Made by a program: the position numbers and the translations under genes
Notes under the pieces: model-generated
Database searches by the model: none
Seen by the model: only the letters and a program-made list of their open reading frames with translations
Told to the model about the DNA's origin: nothing
From: Limanda limanda
Lineage: Eukaryota > Chordata > Actinopteri > Pleuronectiformes > Pleuronectidae
Length of the DNA: 64,000 nucleotides
Direction: 5' to 3'
NCBI RefSeq assembly: GCF_963576545.1
Contig: NC_083636.1
Location: forward strand, 3,090,383-3,154,382
Part shown: piece by piece, positions 50,753 through 63,947 of the stretch
Layout of the letters: every line of letters begins with the position of its first letter
How positions within the stretch are numbered: position 1 is the first letter of the stretch

Positions 50753-50793
<41 letters not shown>

Positions 50794-50800
50794 TGTGTGT
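50750..50800. repeat. (GT)n microsatellite
   Basis: About 45 bp of GT. The flanking region 50115-51100 shows no coding signal. Confidence 0.9.
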
Positions 50801-51109
50801 ATGACACCACTATGTTACTTCATTCCCCCCCCTCGTCTCTTCCGCTCTCTTCTTGTCACGTTAATCACACTCACCTCAGGATTACATCACCTTGACCACA
50901 TTAGTAGCACCACCGTGAGGCTGACATTTCTGGTTCTAAGCGTTTTCTCCATCTCACACTCTGCTCAGACTGGGATAGAACTGTAAAGCCTCTGGTTGGA
51001 GGACAACTCGCTAATAATCAGATGCAAATCACAATATCACAATTCCTCTCCCTTAACCCTTAACAGCGATTTTTCAAGATTTCATGCTCAGAAAGCATTC
51101 TGGAATATC

Positions 51110-52798
51110 CAGTGGTGTATAAAGTAATTGAAAGCCATACTTGAGTAAAAGTACAGATATGTTACTTGAAAGTGACTCTAGTAAAAGTAAAAGTCACCTG
51201 TCAAAAAATGACTTGAGTAAAAGTCTTAAAGTCGCTCAAATGTACTTAAGTATCAAAAGTATCTGGTGTTGAAATGTACTTAAGTATCAAAAGTAAAAGT
51301 ATAAGTACCAAAATTAAAAATGCTAAGTGCTTTTTATGGTAGGCCTATACAGACACAAAACTTCCCAAAATTGTTCTCTTCAGGATTTATTTCAAATGAC
51401 TGAAAAATGATAAGAACAATATATATATAATGTATAATTTTACAAATTTTGAACCCGAGATGCTGAGGTTCAAATAGCATTGGACAAGTGCATCTGAACT
51501 TCTAGAGACAATAATGAATCAACACAACAAAATAAACAAGTTCCTCTTAAGTCTACCTAGTTTCTTTTTTGTTAACAGCCTAGACACATGCAAGTACAGA
51601 GAAGAAAAAATCACTGGACACAGTCTGGTTTTGCTGCCAAATTTCGGACTAGAACAAGGAAATAAATTGAAGACCAATGTTTTTTTGAATGCTAAATTAC
51701 ATACAAAATACATCCAATTGAATATCTTAAGGTGCAAATTTGGTTGCTCAACCCTGGAAAGTATCAACTATAAAATACAATTTCAAAAATTTCTAGGACT
51801 GCAAAGCAGCACTGAGCGAGAGAGCACATGCATTTTGAAGCGTTGCATGCCTTTTGTCTTTTGCCTGAAAAAAATAAATAATAACCAGCCCCACTTCTCC
51901 CTGGCCATGTGTTCTCTGTCATCTCCCCAGACCTGCCCTTCTCCACGTCTCCACCTGATGTCCCCGCACTTTTCTTTAATTTGTCATTTTTCTTTCCAAA
52001 ATTCCTCTTGTTCCGCAGCTTCCGTCCTCGCCAACGCACCTGATCCCACCTCCCTCATCACCCAAACCAATATTTACAGATGCCTTTGTCAGCAGCTCCT
52101 CGTCGGTTTGTCGGTTTATGAACATTTTGTGTCTACTAGCTGTATTTTGTAACTGCCTGGATGTTTACCTGCCTGTATATCTGCCCACCAGCTTGACCTA
52201 GCATCTACATGTAAGCCTGTTTATTTATCATTTGACTATCTCCACCGATTGGGCCTGCGTTTGTGTTTGCATTTGTTTCCAGCAGGGTGACAACACACCT
52301 GTAGGGTCTCTCGCCTGTAGGGACGGCAAAGTGAAGACACAACCCTGCTTGAAGTTGTACACATTAGCCAAAGACTCAACAGCTTCTAAGTTGTGTTGAG
52401 TCAGCACAAAGGGCGACTAAGGATTGGAATTTGCAGTATATAGATATATAATATCTTTGCAAAAATTATATTGGCATTATAGTGAGTGGAAAACTGGGCC
52501 TGATTACCCAGAGTTCCATTTGGCGAGGTCCATTAAAAAAATGAATTGTGTGCGTGAATATGCAGTAGTCCACGACACAGTGTTTGTTTTTGATTGTGTT
52601 GGCTGAAAGTTGTTTTTGCGTTTGCTTATATAATTGGTTGTGTTGTGTGTTTTACCAGCTCGACTTGTATTAAATCTGTTTGTTTTGATTACGTGTAAGA
52701 CTTAGCAGACACGGCCAACCAATGATAGTCTATAAATACTCAAGTAAAGTACAGATATGTGAAAAAACTACTTAAGTACGGATATATTCCCACCACTG
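51110..52798 (+). mobile_element. Tol2-like hAT transposon, non-autonomous
   Basis: Termini CAGTGGTGTATAAAGTA and ...CCCACCACTG, with subterminal ACTTGAGTAAAAGTAC/ACTTAAGTA repeats as in Tol2. A perfect 8-bp target duplication GGAATATC lies at 51102-51109 and 52799-52806. Length is 1689 bp. The one long internal ORF (51514-52152, 212 codons) shows no BED finger or transposase motif and is probably noncoding. Confidence 0.88.
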
Positions 52799-54059
52799 GG
52801 AATATCCGTCTATCCCTTGGTCGACAGTTCCCAAAGACCAGGATGAGACATGAACCCACTTCCTGCCGTGAACACGGGGGAATCAGAAATAACCGGGGAA
52901 AGTTTCAGCCACATCAATTCCACACTTCATCCAGACCAGAACTATTCATGGGAAGATTTCAGCGGGTCAATTATTACCATCATCCAACCACAGTCTCTCC
53001 TCAGGTCACATGATAACCTACACAGCAAAACTTCAGCTGTTGGTTCCAAATAAAATAAAATAAAACATGACAACAACAGGAAACTTGGTGGTTTAGGAAA
53101 TGAACCGATGATGTAGGAGTTAACAGTAACACCCCCCCCCTCCCCCCCTCTGCCCTACCTGTCACTGCTTGAGGTCAGATTGCTTCCTCTTTCTGTTTCA
53201 GGAATAAAGTCTGTCTTCATGTTATTTTAGGACATCCAGCTCATAAGTGTCTTAATCAAACTTACAGCATTTCCTGAAGGTTGTGCCACCGCTGCTGAAA
53301 ATGATGAAATACATTTTCTTTCCTCACCCTAAAATTATTATTTTATTCTTAAATTCTATTTATTTACTTTTCAGATTAAAATATGATGCATTAAACAGCA
53401 GAGAGTCAAGTAAGTCTAAATAAATGCTGCTTGCAGGTTTATATCCAGATCTGTGCTTCCCCTGAACCAACAGCCGTGAGGTCACCAGCATGCGTCACAA
53501 TATGTGATGAACAATGAAAGGCAGCGGTGAGTGTTCCTGTTAGTAACACAATAATGAGTGTGTGGTTGAATCCTGAGTCATGTCAGCTGGCAGACAGGCT
53601 TACAGCAGTATCATGATACCAGTTATTAATCAGGGCATCAATAGAAAAGTTGATGAGAGAGAACACCGTGGGAAGATATCCAAATCCCTGCTCACATTTT
53701 ATTTGTATAGCTCAGAGTTCACAAATCACAATCTGTCTCACAGATCTTAACAAGCTGCGACATCCCCTGTTCTTAACAAGAATAAAACTATAAAAAGAAA
53801 TGTATTAACAGGAAAATAAACCTCAGAGAGAGTCACATGTTATTTCTTTGTTAATTTTAGCAGAAAACACCAGGAAAACCAGCAGCTTCTGAAACCATCG
53901 TGGAAATCAGGCGCCAAAGAAAGAGAAAGGAGGAAATATGACCTGTTATTAGAGAAAGTCACATTTGGAGCAACAATCTATCTTTCTTGACTTTTTCTTC
54001 TTGGTAAGTATGCTAGCTGGCATTGCTAAAGATGCGCAGAAGAAATGAAAATGTATGCT

Positions 54060-54275
54060 CGTCTGTTTGTGGTCTTACGGTAAAGGTCATTGGAGCTGAA
54101 AACAGACATTGAAAGTTTCATGATAAAGTTTAAAGGAACTTATTAATGTTTCATTTCATTATAATTGTTAATGTTTTGTGTGGAAATCAAATCAAACGTC
54201 ATTAATAAGTTTCATTAAACATTTCTGCCCTTTTATCAGCTCCAATGACTTTACCGTAAGACCACGAATAGACGC
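54060..54275. mobile_element. Inverted-repeat (foldback/MITE-like) element
   Basis: Arms of about 40 bp: left at 54060-54098 (GTGGTCTTACGGTAAAGGTC...GAGCTGA), right at 54236-54275 (its near-perfect reverse complement). A second inner inverted pair, AACTTATTAATG and CATTAATAAGTT, lies at about 54136-54147 and 54198-54209. No ORF. Confidence 0.75.
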
Positions 54276-57230
54276 GCTTCACTTTTCAAAGTGCAGCTGG
54301 TGTGACGTGTTTCCTCAAACACGGGACTACCTGGACCACCTGACCGCTTGACCACCCGGACCACCTGACCGCTGGACCCTCACTTCTCTCTGCCCGAGTC
54401 CCGCTCCAACGAGGATGGAACCTGTGCTTACCTGAGATCAGTGTCGATTTTAGCCTGAAATTTCTGGTGGGGCAATTTTGTATGACGTCATGTCACCGTC
54501 ACAAAAATAGAGGTAGCTGATTATTATAAGCAGAAGGCCTATATAGACCAGTGAGATATACCATGGGCTGCATATTGAGTGCCAGCAGGGAGCAGAAATT
54601 CTATTTCAAATACATTTCACATACTTTAGCACTCAGCCCGACACTAAGATGTTGCCTATAATCGAGCATTAAAGTAAAATGATTGCAACAAAGTAAAAAG
54701 ATTAGACAGACACATAGCTCAAATAACTTGCATAATTTATTAATTTATTATTATCAACATGAGGCGACAGGCACCAGCTTCATCTGCACAACACTCTGTG
54801 TTTTCCTCCCTTAACTAAAGACGGCCTTCCACTGTTTAGAGTTGGCAGTCATTGCTAAGTGTCATGGATAATAGAGTTAATTTCTATATTCATTATATAT
54901 TATATATTCAAATGAACACTTATTAGAACAATGTTTCTCTTTTGCTTCCTGATTTGATACACTTTAGATAAGAACCCAGTGCTTTATTTTTCTTCTTTGC
55001 CATAAGAGACAGAAAACGGTCAGCACAGCTGTGTCCTTCAGGCTCATCCGTACCTAATAAAATGATAGGAAACATAAAATATGGCATTATTGTAGAGGAA
55101 GTGTTACACAAAGTGTGTATCTTTATTTTCTGTGGATATTCAACTACTGATTTTGAATATGGTTTTGGATTAAATTGTGCACTACCAAGACAATGCATGT
55201 ACTGTATGGAGTTCTTCCACATTATTAGTATTGCATAGCTTATTCTCCTAACACACTCATCCTCATAAACTAACGCTTCTCTCTGCTGGGTGGACCGGAT
55301 CATGTTGCATGTCTGCGGGCTAGCCGCCGAGCTAAGCTAACCACCAGGTACACGTCCCTTTGAATCACTAATTACAGATAAATACAATACTAAACTTGAC
55401 TAACCTCAGAAATGGGGGCTCACACGTCTTTAGCCTCTCTGTCAGGAGAACAAGCAGAACTTCAAAACGTATTATTCATCCGCTGTGAGTGAACCTGTCC
55501 ACAGTCTTGGGTGGTGTTCACTGACGGGGGTATCCTGTTAGCCTGTTAGCTCAGGTGACGCCGAACCGGAAACATGCTGACGCTGGAGTCGATTTTAGTA
55601 GCTTTGGAGACTCGTAGGGCCCATCTGAAAAATCCCCACTCTCCCGGTTGGGCCCAATGTTATGTGTGGTCTGTGTGGTTCAAGCTGATTGGTGCTCCCA
55701 TGGCACTGGTCTGACGCTTGCCCGTTGTGCCCAGAGCAGAGATGGCGTTTCACACAGCGAGCACACAGACAGAAACACACACGAATCAAATTACTCCAAA
55801 ACAAGACTATAATGCTTGTGAGTCAAGTTTATTTACAGACACATTCACGCTACTGTGCATATCAAATAAAATAAAATATATTTTTGCCACAAAGTTCAGA
55901 TATGCAGTATTTAGCTTTCTGCACAGCAGCGCCATCTGGTGGGGCCACTGCCTGAGATGTGCAGGTCAAAATGGTGGAAAGGAAAAAGCTGAATTGTTTG
56001 ATAACAGCATATTGACAAGAGACAAGAGAACATATAGGTTTATCACAGGATATATAAGAACGTTTTTCACAGCTCATTGAAAACCTTCACTGATAAAGAT
56101 GAGTGAACTATTGATATGAAGGAAACTACCCAGAATATCTCACCATCATTCGTCCAACACTGAATGTTCTGCTACACAATATAAGGACGTTGTGATTTGG
56201 TTAAAGTCTGGTGAGGCGTCATCATTGTATTATATCTTTTGAATTGATTTATTCATCTGAATGTTTTTGATGATTCTTTGTGTTGGATTGAAGAATATAA
56301 CTTAAAAACAAAACAAAGGTTCTAATCAGCATTTTTTTCTGTTAAGGTTTATTTGTTGTTAGTGGCCTCAAATACATGTTTAACCCCTTGAAGACATTTA
56401 GAACAATTTAAATGCCTTAAATGTCAATTTTTCATCCAGCAGCAGGACCGTGGCAGCTGTTTAAATCAATCAGGGACTGAGGATGATGAAATGTTCATTC
56501 TTCACTCAGAGCTGAAGCTGTCTGTGCATCTTGTGGTTCTTAGTGACATCTGCTGGGGATTAAAGTGTAGTGCAACATTGTTAATACTAACTTCAGCTTC
56601 TCAGGTTCAGAGATGAACAGAATCACAACAAGTACGTTTATTAATACACTTTGATTTACAGTGTCATTAATATTTAGCTCAACATAAACTGGTTCAAATG
56701 GGAACTGGTATGTTCACAATACACTTAAAACTCCAAATGAATATTTCAGTCAGTGGATTTTAAGTAGCAGCTTGATCAGGATATGATCAGTTGTCTTGTT
56801 GACTGGTTTGCTTTGTTCCAGTGTTGTGTCCTTCATTCAGAGGTGGTTTGATCAGATTGATAGATGAGTCAACTCTGAATCTGGTGAAAGCAGAATTCTC
56901 TGGAGAAGGAGCATCTGTGATTGACGCGTGTTCATGTTGCTTGTTGTCTGTGGTTTCAAACTGAAGCGAGGGAGAAAAGAACCTCTTCCTGTTTCCTCCT
57001 CTTGTGTGTCTGCTCTGCCTCTTCGATCAGAATAAACACTTCAATAATTCCAGTAGTTTTAATAATCATAACCAGTACCAGCGACACTGACTCATTTTAT
57101 GTATTCTATTTGTTAAATAATCTTTATTACTCAAACAGTGAATTCAAAAGTTAAATTCCATGTTTTATAGCATGTTGTTTAATTGTAATAATTACTTGTC
57201 CAGATGTTTCTTATGTACAAAAAAAGTGTA

Positions 57231-57359
<129 letters not shown>

Positions 57360-59262
57360 TTTAGGGCCTGATAATAACAGTGCAGCTTGAGAATCTGCTC
57401 CCTCTATTATTACTTTTGCTGCCCAGTAATGACGGCAGATAGAAAGGTGGTGAACCAGTGATGCAAAGTAATATAATGTTTTTTGTGTTTACTTAGTATT
57501 TCAATGTCATATTTTCTTTTTTATATTGAATACATACATACACAATTTCCATCCTGTGCAAATTTTAAAAATGTACATCGTTCACACTGACATTAAACTT
57601 GCAGGGAATTTAATTTGAGGCTTGATACTTTACAATTTAACCATAAACAACATTATAAATTACTATATGTTAAAAGAAAACTGAAATATATAACTAAATT
57701 TATAGAACTTAAATTTAGAGAATGAAGTCCTTAAAGTGAAATAGATAAAGGCTGATATTATCGGTATGGCTCTAGAAACAAAAATGAGCTAAATCACAAA
57801 TGAACTAAATTCCTCAATCTGTGTTGACATCTTTAGACTGGAGAAGCTAAAGCCTGTGGAAGCTGGTTTGGGTAAAGTGGGAAGAGAGGATTAGAGTGTG
57901 GCCGGGAGAGGAGGAGGATTTCATTGGAAAGGATTTTGGATATCGAGGAACAATGGGAGGACAGCGATGACAGGACTGTTATTACAGCTCCCAGTAATAA
58001 ACGCTCTGCAGCCCAGTGAGGAGCAGAGATCGCACTGAATCCGCCTCAGGGTGGTGGCGTATCATTTTATTTGTTTCAGATATGGCTGTCCTCAAACAAC
58101 GCTACGGATTTTGAAAATTTGAGTTATTACAATAATTAAAGTCACAAACCAGAACATCAACGTCTGCACAAAATTACAAGACAATATATTGTTGAGATAT
58201 TTCACAAAGCCGAGTTAAGCGTCATGGTTGAGCCAGATGAAAAGTTAGTGTATAGATTAATCCTGTGAGTGCCATGAATTACTGATTCATCGGAATCTGT
58301 TCTACAGCTGTAGAGATATTTGAGTTTGGCTAAAAGCATATAGAGGCTTGTATGATTTAGATCTGCAACATAGACGATTCATTTCTACTTCCTCTCACTT
58401 TCCAGAAATTAAGCCATGGAGGAGGCGGAGCTTATGACCTATATAGCAGCCAAACACCAGGGGCTGGCCGAGATGCTTTGGTTTCACTTTCAGGAGCCAT
58501 CATGGCCTCCATCTGTTTCCACAATCTATGACCTGCACCTTTTTAATTTTCCATCTACAAACATCACAGTGACTCACATTATTATTTTATCACTTTTATT
58601 TTACAAAAATATTGAACACAATCCTGTCAAACAATGAAATTTAGACAAAGGCATCTAAACCCTCACACTATCAATCAGTAGTTTGCAAAATAAATATAGA
58701 TATTCTATAAATACTAAATTAATTGCAGTCAGAAATGCAAAGCAAAGCAAAACTAGGCAGGCTTAAACTCACGTAGTGTAAACCTGGCATAAAACGATAC
58801 GTGTGTTCTCCGAGACTCGAGCTTTGTCTCGTCATTCAAGTTTAAGTCGATAAGTGAATATTTTTAAATGAGCAGAATCTCATTATTTCACAGTTTATAA
58901 GGGAGAAAGTTTAAAACGAGAACAAGTTCAGACGTGATGTAAATCCACTGAACGTTTAGTAATCTGAGTGTCGTTGCTCCCGACGTGTTCACAATTTGTA
59001 CAACTGTCCCGTGAGAATCACTTCACCTCTGATAAATGTGGTTCTCTCTGCAACTGAAGCTCAGAAGCTCAAGAAAACAAAGATCAGTGGAGATTAAACA
59101 TTTGCAGCTGAGTGCAGTCAAGTCATCGAACCAAGTATCACAGTAATGTTGCAGAACTTATTGCACAATTACACAAGATAACAACACTGGATTCAAACGG
59201 CTCCCCTGCAGACTGAGGACTGTCGGTGTCACTTCCAGAGTCGGAGGTCAACGGGTCGGACA

Positions 59263-62200
59263 TCAGGGGTCATACATCGGGTTGGGGAAGTTTACCAAAG
59301 TGCCAAATTCCCTGTCCTGAAGACGACCATAGGATGCTCGCCTGTAAGCGGAAAAATAGAGTGAGAGATAAATTAGTTTACCAATACGACAGAAATCACA
59401 CAAATGTATTCTCTGTAACAAAAATGTAATCACGATAGACTTATTGACGGAGGATAAGAAGAAATAAAGAAAGCTCCTTCGGTTGTAGGAAGATTTGTCA
59501 TTACTCTAATTTAATCTTTTGCAAGCAGCTTCATTCCTCTACCACAGGAATAACAGTCTGGCAGGATTCTTCCTCTGCGGGTTGGAGGCAGACCTTTTTG
59601 AGGAACACAGATAATAAAAAACAACTAAACAGTCTGACAATAATGGAAAGCATAGGACTCACCGGATCCTGTAGCAGTAGAGTCCACCCAGCACTACGAG
59701 GACGATAATAAGGAACAAGAAGACAATAGCTACAATGCTTCCTGGAAAGAGACACAGAGGAAAAAGGAAACAGTCTTAAAATATGCAAATAATATTAGGG
59801 CAAAGAGACATTCAATGTGTTGTAAACATCCAGTTTCTATCGCGATGACTTTGAGGAAAATATACGCCAGGGAGTTGCTAAATAAAAAATAATAAAACCT
59901 TGACTGCATCAGTTTCTAAAAGTGTGTTAATGAGCTCATGTCATCATTTAAACACAGTTCCCTGAAGTGTCCAGGCTGTTTACACCTTCTCTCTCTCTCT
60001 CTCTGTGACCGACTTGTCCTGATAACTATCTCTGACTCTCTGGACACATCTCTTCAGAATGATAACTTCTGTTTCACAGCAAACCAAACTGAACTTTGAG
60101 CCTCAGCATTAATTAGTTATCTCACTAAGGAAAACTGGCGCAACACTTTCCTGATAGTGTGTGTGTTTGTGTTGTGTGTGTTGTGTGTGTGTGTGCGTGA
60201 GAAATGGTGCGGAAGTCCAGAATTCAATCCATAAAACAAACGTAGTTCCTGACCTCATACTAACCCACTAAAGCACATAACTACAGGGGAAATACTTCCA
60301 ATATAGTTCCTGACATTATTCTCTATTTCCCCTTTTCTACTGGTCAAAGAATTCTGTAACATCTGTAAAATCGAAATGAAATAGTGACTGATCCTGAGAT
60401 GGAAGTTGTCTTTGTTTAACAGCTCAAACACAAGTAATTAGAAAATAAATGTGAATACAAATCTCTAGCTGTAGAGAACACAACCGGGTAATTATTACAA
60501 ACCAGGGTAAACTGACTTGTAACGTTTTGAAATGAGTAATTACAATTTGACAGTGCTTTGTATGTTATGTAACGCAGGTCAGGGAAAAGGTCAAGCAGTT
60601 TTGGGAGTGATAGAGTGAAGACTTGACTGTAAAGCAAACAGAGGAGCGTCACACTTTAACCACAGATTGACGGAAGCACTTAATCAGGTCAGAGAGGAGC
60701 AGGAACAGATAATAAGATGCATGGACTCTGTGCACGTCACCTTCTATTTGCTGGTTTCCTGTGGGAGGGGTCATGCGTTGGGCAAGCATACGACAATATC
60801 TGACTCATTCATCCACATCTTGACACACACACACACAGACATAGTTTACAGATTACACTGCAGGATATTCTGTTCTTTCTGACTTTAACACAAAGCTTTG
60901 TATAGTGTTTGTGAATATAACTTTTGCCAGACCTGGTGACCGAACTCGCAGGATTTGTAATAAACAACACCAATTCTTTAGCTCAGACCGAATTTATGCT
61001 TGTCTGTCATTAACCGAACTGCCTGGCCGCCACCCCCCCCCCTACCCGTGCTCTCACTGCTGATCATGACCAGATTCTTCAGACTGACATCATACAGCTT
61101 GCTGGCTTTCCCAGGCTTACCAACAAAAAATGTAACCAAATATCATTATGGTGCTTCGTACCTGAGCTCAGCGCTTCGGACTTGTGTCCGTCATGATCCC
61201 GTGTCGAGGTTTGGGTTGTACTTGTGGTGCTGGTAGTGGTGGTGGTGCTCGGTAAGGTGCTGGCTGTGGTGGGGCTGGCTGTGGTGGTGCTGGCTGGGGT
61301 GGTGCTGGTGGTGCTTGGTAAGATGCTGGCTGTGGTGGGGCTGGCTGTGGTGGTGCTGGCTGGGGTGCTGGTGGTGCTTGGTAAGATGCTGGCTGTGGTG
61401 GTGCTGGCTGTGGTGGTGGTGCTTGATAAGGTGCTGGCTGGGGTGGTGCTGTGGGGGTTGCTTGGTAAGGTACTGGCTGGTGTGCTGATGGTGGTGCTGT
61501 TGGTGGGGCTTGGTGAGGTGATGGTGGTGGTGGTGGTGTCGTTGGAGCTGTCGGTGGGGCTGGTGGTGGTGCTTGGTGAGGTTCCTGTGGTGGTGCTGGT
61601 GTTGGTGCTGATGGTGGTGCTTGGTAAGGTGGTGTTGGTGATGGTTGTGCCGTTGTTGGGGCTGTCGGTGGTGCTTGGTGAGGTGGTGTTGGTGATGGTT
61701 GTGCCGTTGTTGGGGCTGTCGGTGGTGCTTGGTGAGGTGGTGTTGGTGATGGTTGTGCCGTTGTTGGGGCTGTCGGTGGTGCTTGGTGAGGTGGTGTTGG
61801 TGATGGTTGTGCCGTTGTTGGGGCTGTCGGTGGTGCTTGGTAAGGTGGTGTTGGTGATGGTTGTGCCGTTGTTGGGGCTGTCGGTGGTGCTTGGTGAGGT
61901 GGTGTTGGTGATGGTTGTGCCGTTGTTGGGGCTGTCGGTGGTGCTTGGTGAGGTGGTGTTGGTGATGGTTGTGCCGTTGTTGGGGCTGTCGGTGGTGCTT
62001 GGTAAGGTGGTGGTGGTGCCGTCGTTGGAGCTGTCGGTGGTGATGTCAGTGGTGATGTCGGTTGTGCTGGCGGTGGTGCTTGGTAAGGTGGTGGTGGGGA
62101 TGGTGCTTGGTGAGGTTTCTGCAGTAGTTCTAGGAGAGTTATCATCGATGATGGAGATGTCAGGTGTGGTTACATCGGTGGTGTAGTTGCTTGCAGACGT

Positions 62201-63390
62201 CGGTGTAGGTGAGGCGGAGTCTGCTGTTGGGGTTGAAAAGCTGCTTGCTGCCATGTTTGAATGGCTCCATGGCAACAGTAGACCTTCAAGACAAATCATG
62301 TTTGTTACTTGTCATATATTTAAAACTATTGCGGTGCTGGTTCTGAACCCGGCTGTTTGCTGGTTGCAGAATTCTTTCTGAAGCGACCGGCAGTAATTGA
62401 GCTGCATCATGTAAAGATCACAGAACCTGAAGTAAAGATCTGCTGCTGGACTCAGATCATAGAACCTGAAGTAAAGATCTTCCATGAAAGGATCTCGTGT
62501 CCAATCTACTTCAAATTCCACATTGTTCAGAAAAGGGATTTACACCAAAATGTAAATGCTTCTTTCCTAACTTATTCAACATCCTTCTAACAATCAAACA
62601 AACCGAAGCAGTGAAGACATAATCTCTGTGTCGGAGGTAACAACCGATGCTGTGAAGCAGGACGACACAAGAAGCAGTTTTGTGGTGAGTTTCAGCAAAG
62701 AATAAATCAGGATGTTTTAAATTGACTTTTTTTAGAGAACAGGAAATTAATCGAAAGTGTTTTTATCATCCTGCGACGTCGGCAGGTTGGTTTCGGTCAT
62801 GTATATATTCCAGTCATGTCAGTCCACCCACAGGTTTCCCAATATAGGTCAAAGTCAAATAAGAAGAAGAACCTGTAGTTATGAATATTTCCTGTAATTT
62901 CTTACTTGTTAAACAGAGATGTCGAGGCTCTGCACCACATCAATCATTAAACATTGAGGAAACATTTGTTTGTGTCACTTAACGTCCGTCTGCCATTTAA
63001 AGTGAAAGTTAACTTCATCTGTATACCAGCTCCAAAAAAATATGAATTTAAATATTTTCAAGGAAGCTTTGAAACAAGCCCTTTACTGCACAGGAAATAA
63101 TCTGACACAAACAGAAACTAGAGAAGCACCTGGAGAGATCTGAGCTCCATCACCGAGTCAGAAGGACACGAGTACAATGAATATATTTTCTATTACCAAC
63201 TCATTAATGGTGATTAATATTACCTCCTCGAGTCAGAATCTCACAACTATTGTACGTTTTATTACGTCTAATGACACCGAGGCGTGATTCTCTGATTCAC
63301 AGCAAAAGGAAACGAATGGTGGAGGTGGAGGAGTCAGGAAACGAAACAGAAGTACTCACATGTTATCAGAGGGAGCAGGCGGACCCTCAT
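59263..63390 (-). CDS. Type I transmembrane mucin-like protein
   Basis: Exons 63390-63360, 62283-61162, 59741-59663, 59341-59263 (1311 bp, 436 aa). All have GT/AG borders and phases close exactly. The signal peptide is split across intron 1: MRVRLLPLIT, a split Cys codon, then LLLPWSHS. The ectodomain is almost entirely Thr/Ser/Pro/Asn, with seven 18-aa repeats (STTDSPNNGTTITNTTSP type), each with NGT and NTT N-glycosylation sequons plus dense O-glycan acceptors. Then comes one helix (SIVAIVFLFLIIVLVVLGGL) followed by YCYRIRR. The short tail contains YGRLQDREFGT and ends NFPNPMYDP, an NPxY-type endocytic or PTB-binding motif. It should be a heavily glycosylated cell-surface protein. I cannot name the ortholog; PARM1-, endomucin- or CD164-like sialomucins are the kinds to compare. 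Confidence 0.75.
61647..62024 (-). repeat. 54-bp coding minisatellite (7 copies)
   Basis: GTGCCGTTGTTGGGGCTGTC recurs at 61647, 61701, 61755, 61809, 61863, 61917 and 61971, exactly 54 bp apart. The copies differ only at sites such as GGTGAGG versus GGTAAGG. The unit is a multiple of three, so copy-number change keeps the mucin frame. Confidence 0.95.
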
Positions 63391-63947
63391 CGTGTGTTCT
63401 ACCGGTTGTTTCTCCACAAACTGCTGCAGCTCGGAGCTCGACTCCCCTGTGGGACGCTGGAGTGTGAGTGTGTGAGTGTGGGTGTGTTTGTGTGTGTGGC
63501 TGTGAATGTTGGTGACTGATTGTAGAAGCCGGGGGGGGGGGCGAGGCTTCACGGTGACCACAGAGGATCATAAAGAGAAGCAGTCATAAAACCACAGGTT
63601 AAAACTCAAGACCAAAGGGAAGCAATACGTGACAACATGTATTGGTTTAATCTATTTGTATTTCATTGTACTTCATAGTAAAGCTTGTCGTGGCAATTTC
63701 TACAATCCCACCTTTACAACGAGGAACGATACACAATTCTCTTACAGTTTTGTCACACTTTAATGCTCAGAGCATGATGCATATGATAAAGGTTAGTTTG
63801 TGATATGCACACCGATGGGAAACAGTTCTTTGTCTTTATACATTTGGCTCACCACTCCCACTCAAAGGTCAGGATCTTCTGATGACATGAAAACAACAAT
63901 GCCTTAGTTAAAGCAATCAGGCCAAGATTCATTCAGTAGATGGATAG
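63391..63947. other. Upstream flank of the mucin-like gene
   Basis: Includes a short GT-rich tract (63463-63500), a poly(G) run (63530-63541) and minus-strand CTTTATGA at about 63570 that could serve as a TATA box. No other gene seen. Confidence 0.35.

Noticed and set aside
51514..52152. 212-aa ORF inside the Tol2-like element
   Set aside because: No BED finger, DDE or hAT dimerisation motif; composition looks noncoding.
58416..58637. 73-aa ORF beginning MEEAELMTYIAAKHQG
   Set aside because: Lies in a dispersed fish repeat (CACCAGGGG type) related to sequences near 10720 and 39650.
61168..62186. Overlapping Pro-rich (-) and Val/Leu-rich (+) ORFs of over 300 codons
   Set aside because: Frame shadows of the 54-bp repeat. 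Only the Thr-rich minus frame joins to a signal peptide, TM helix and tail.
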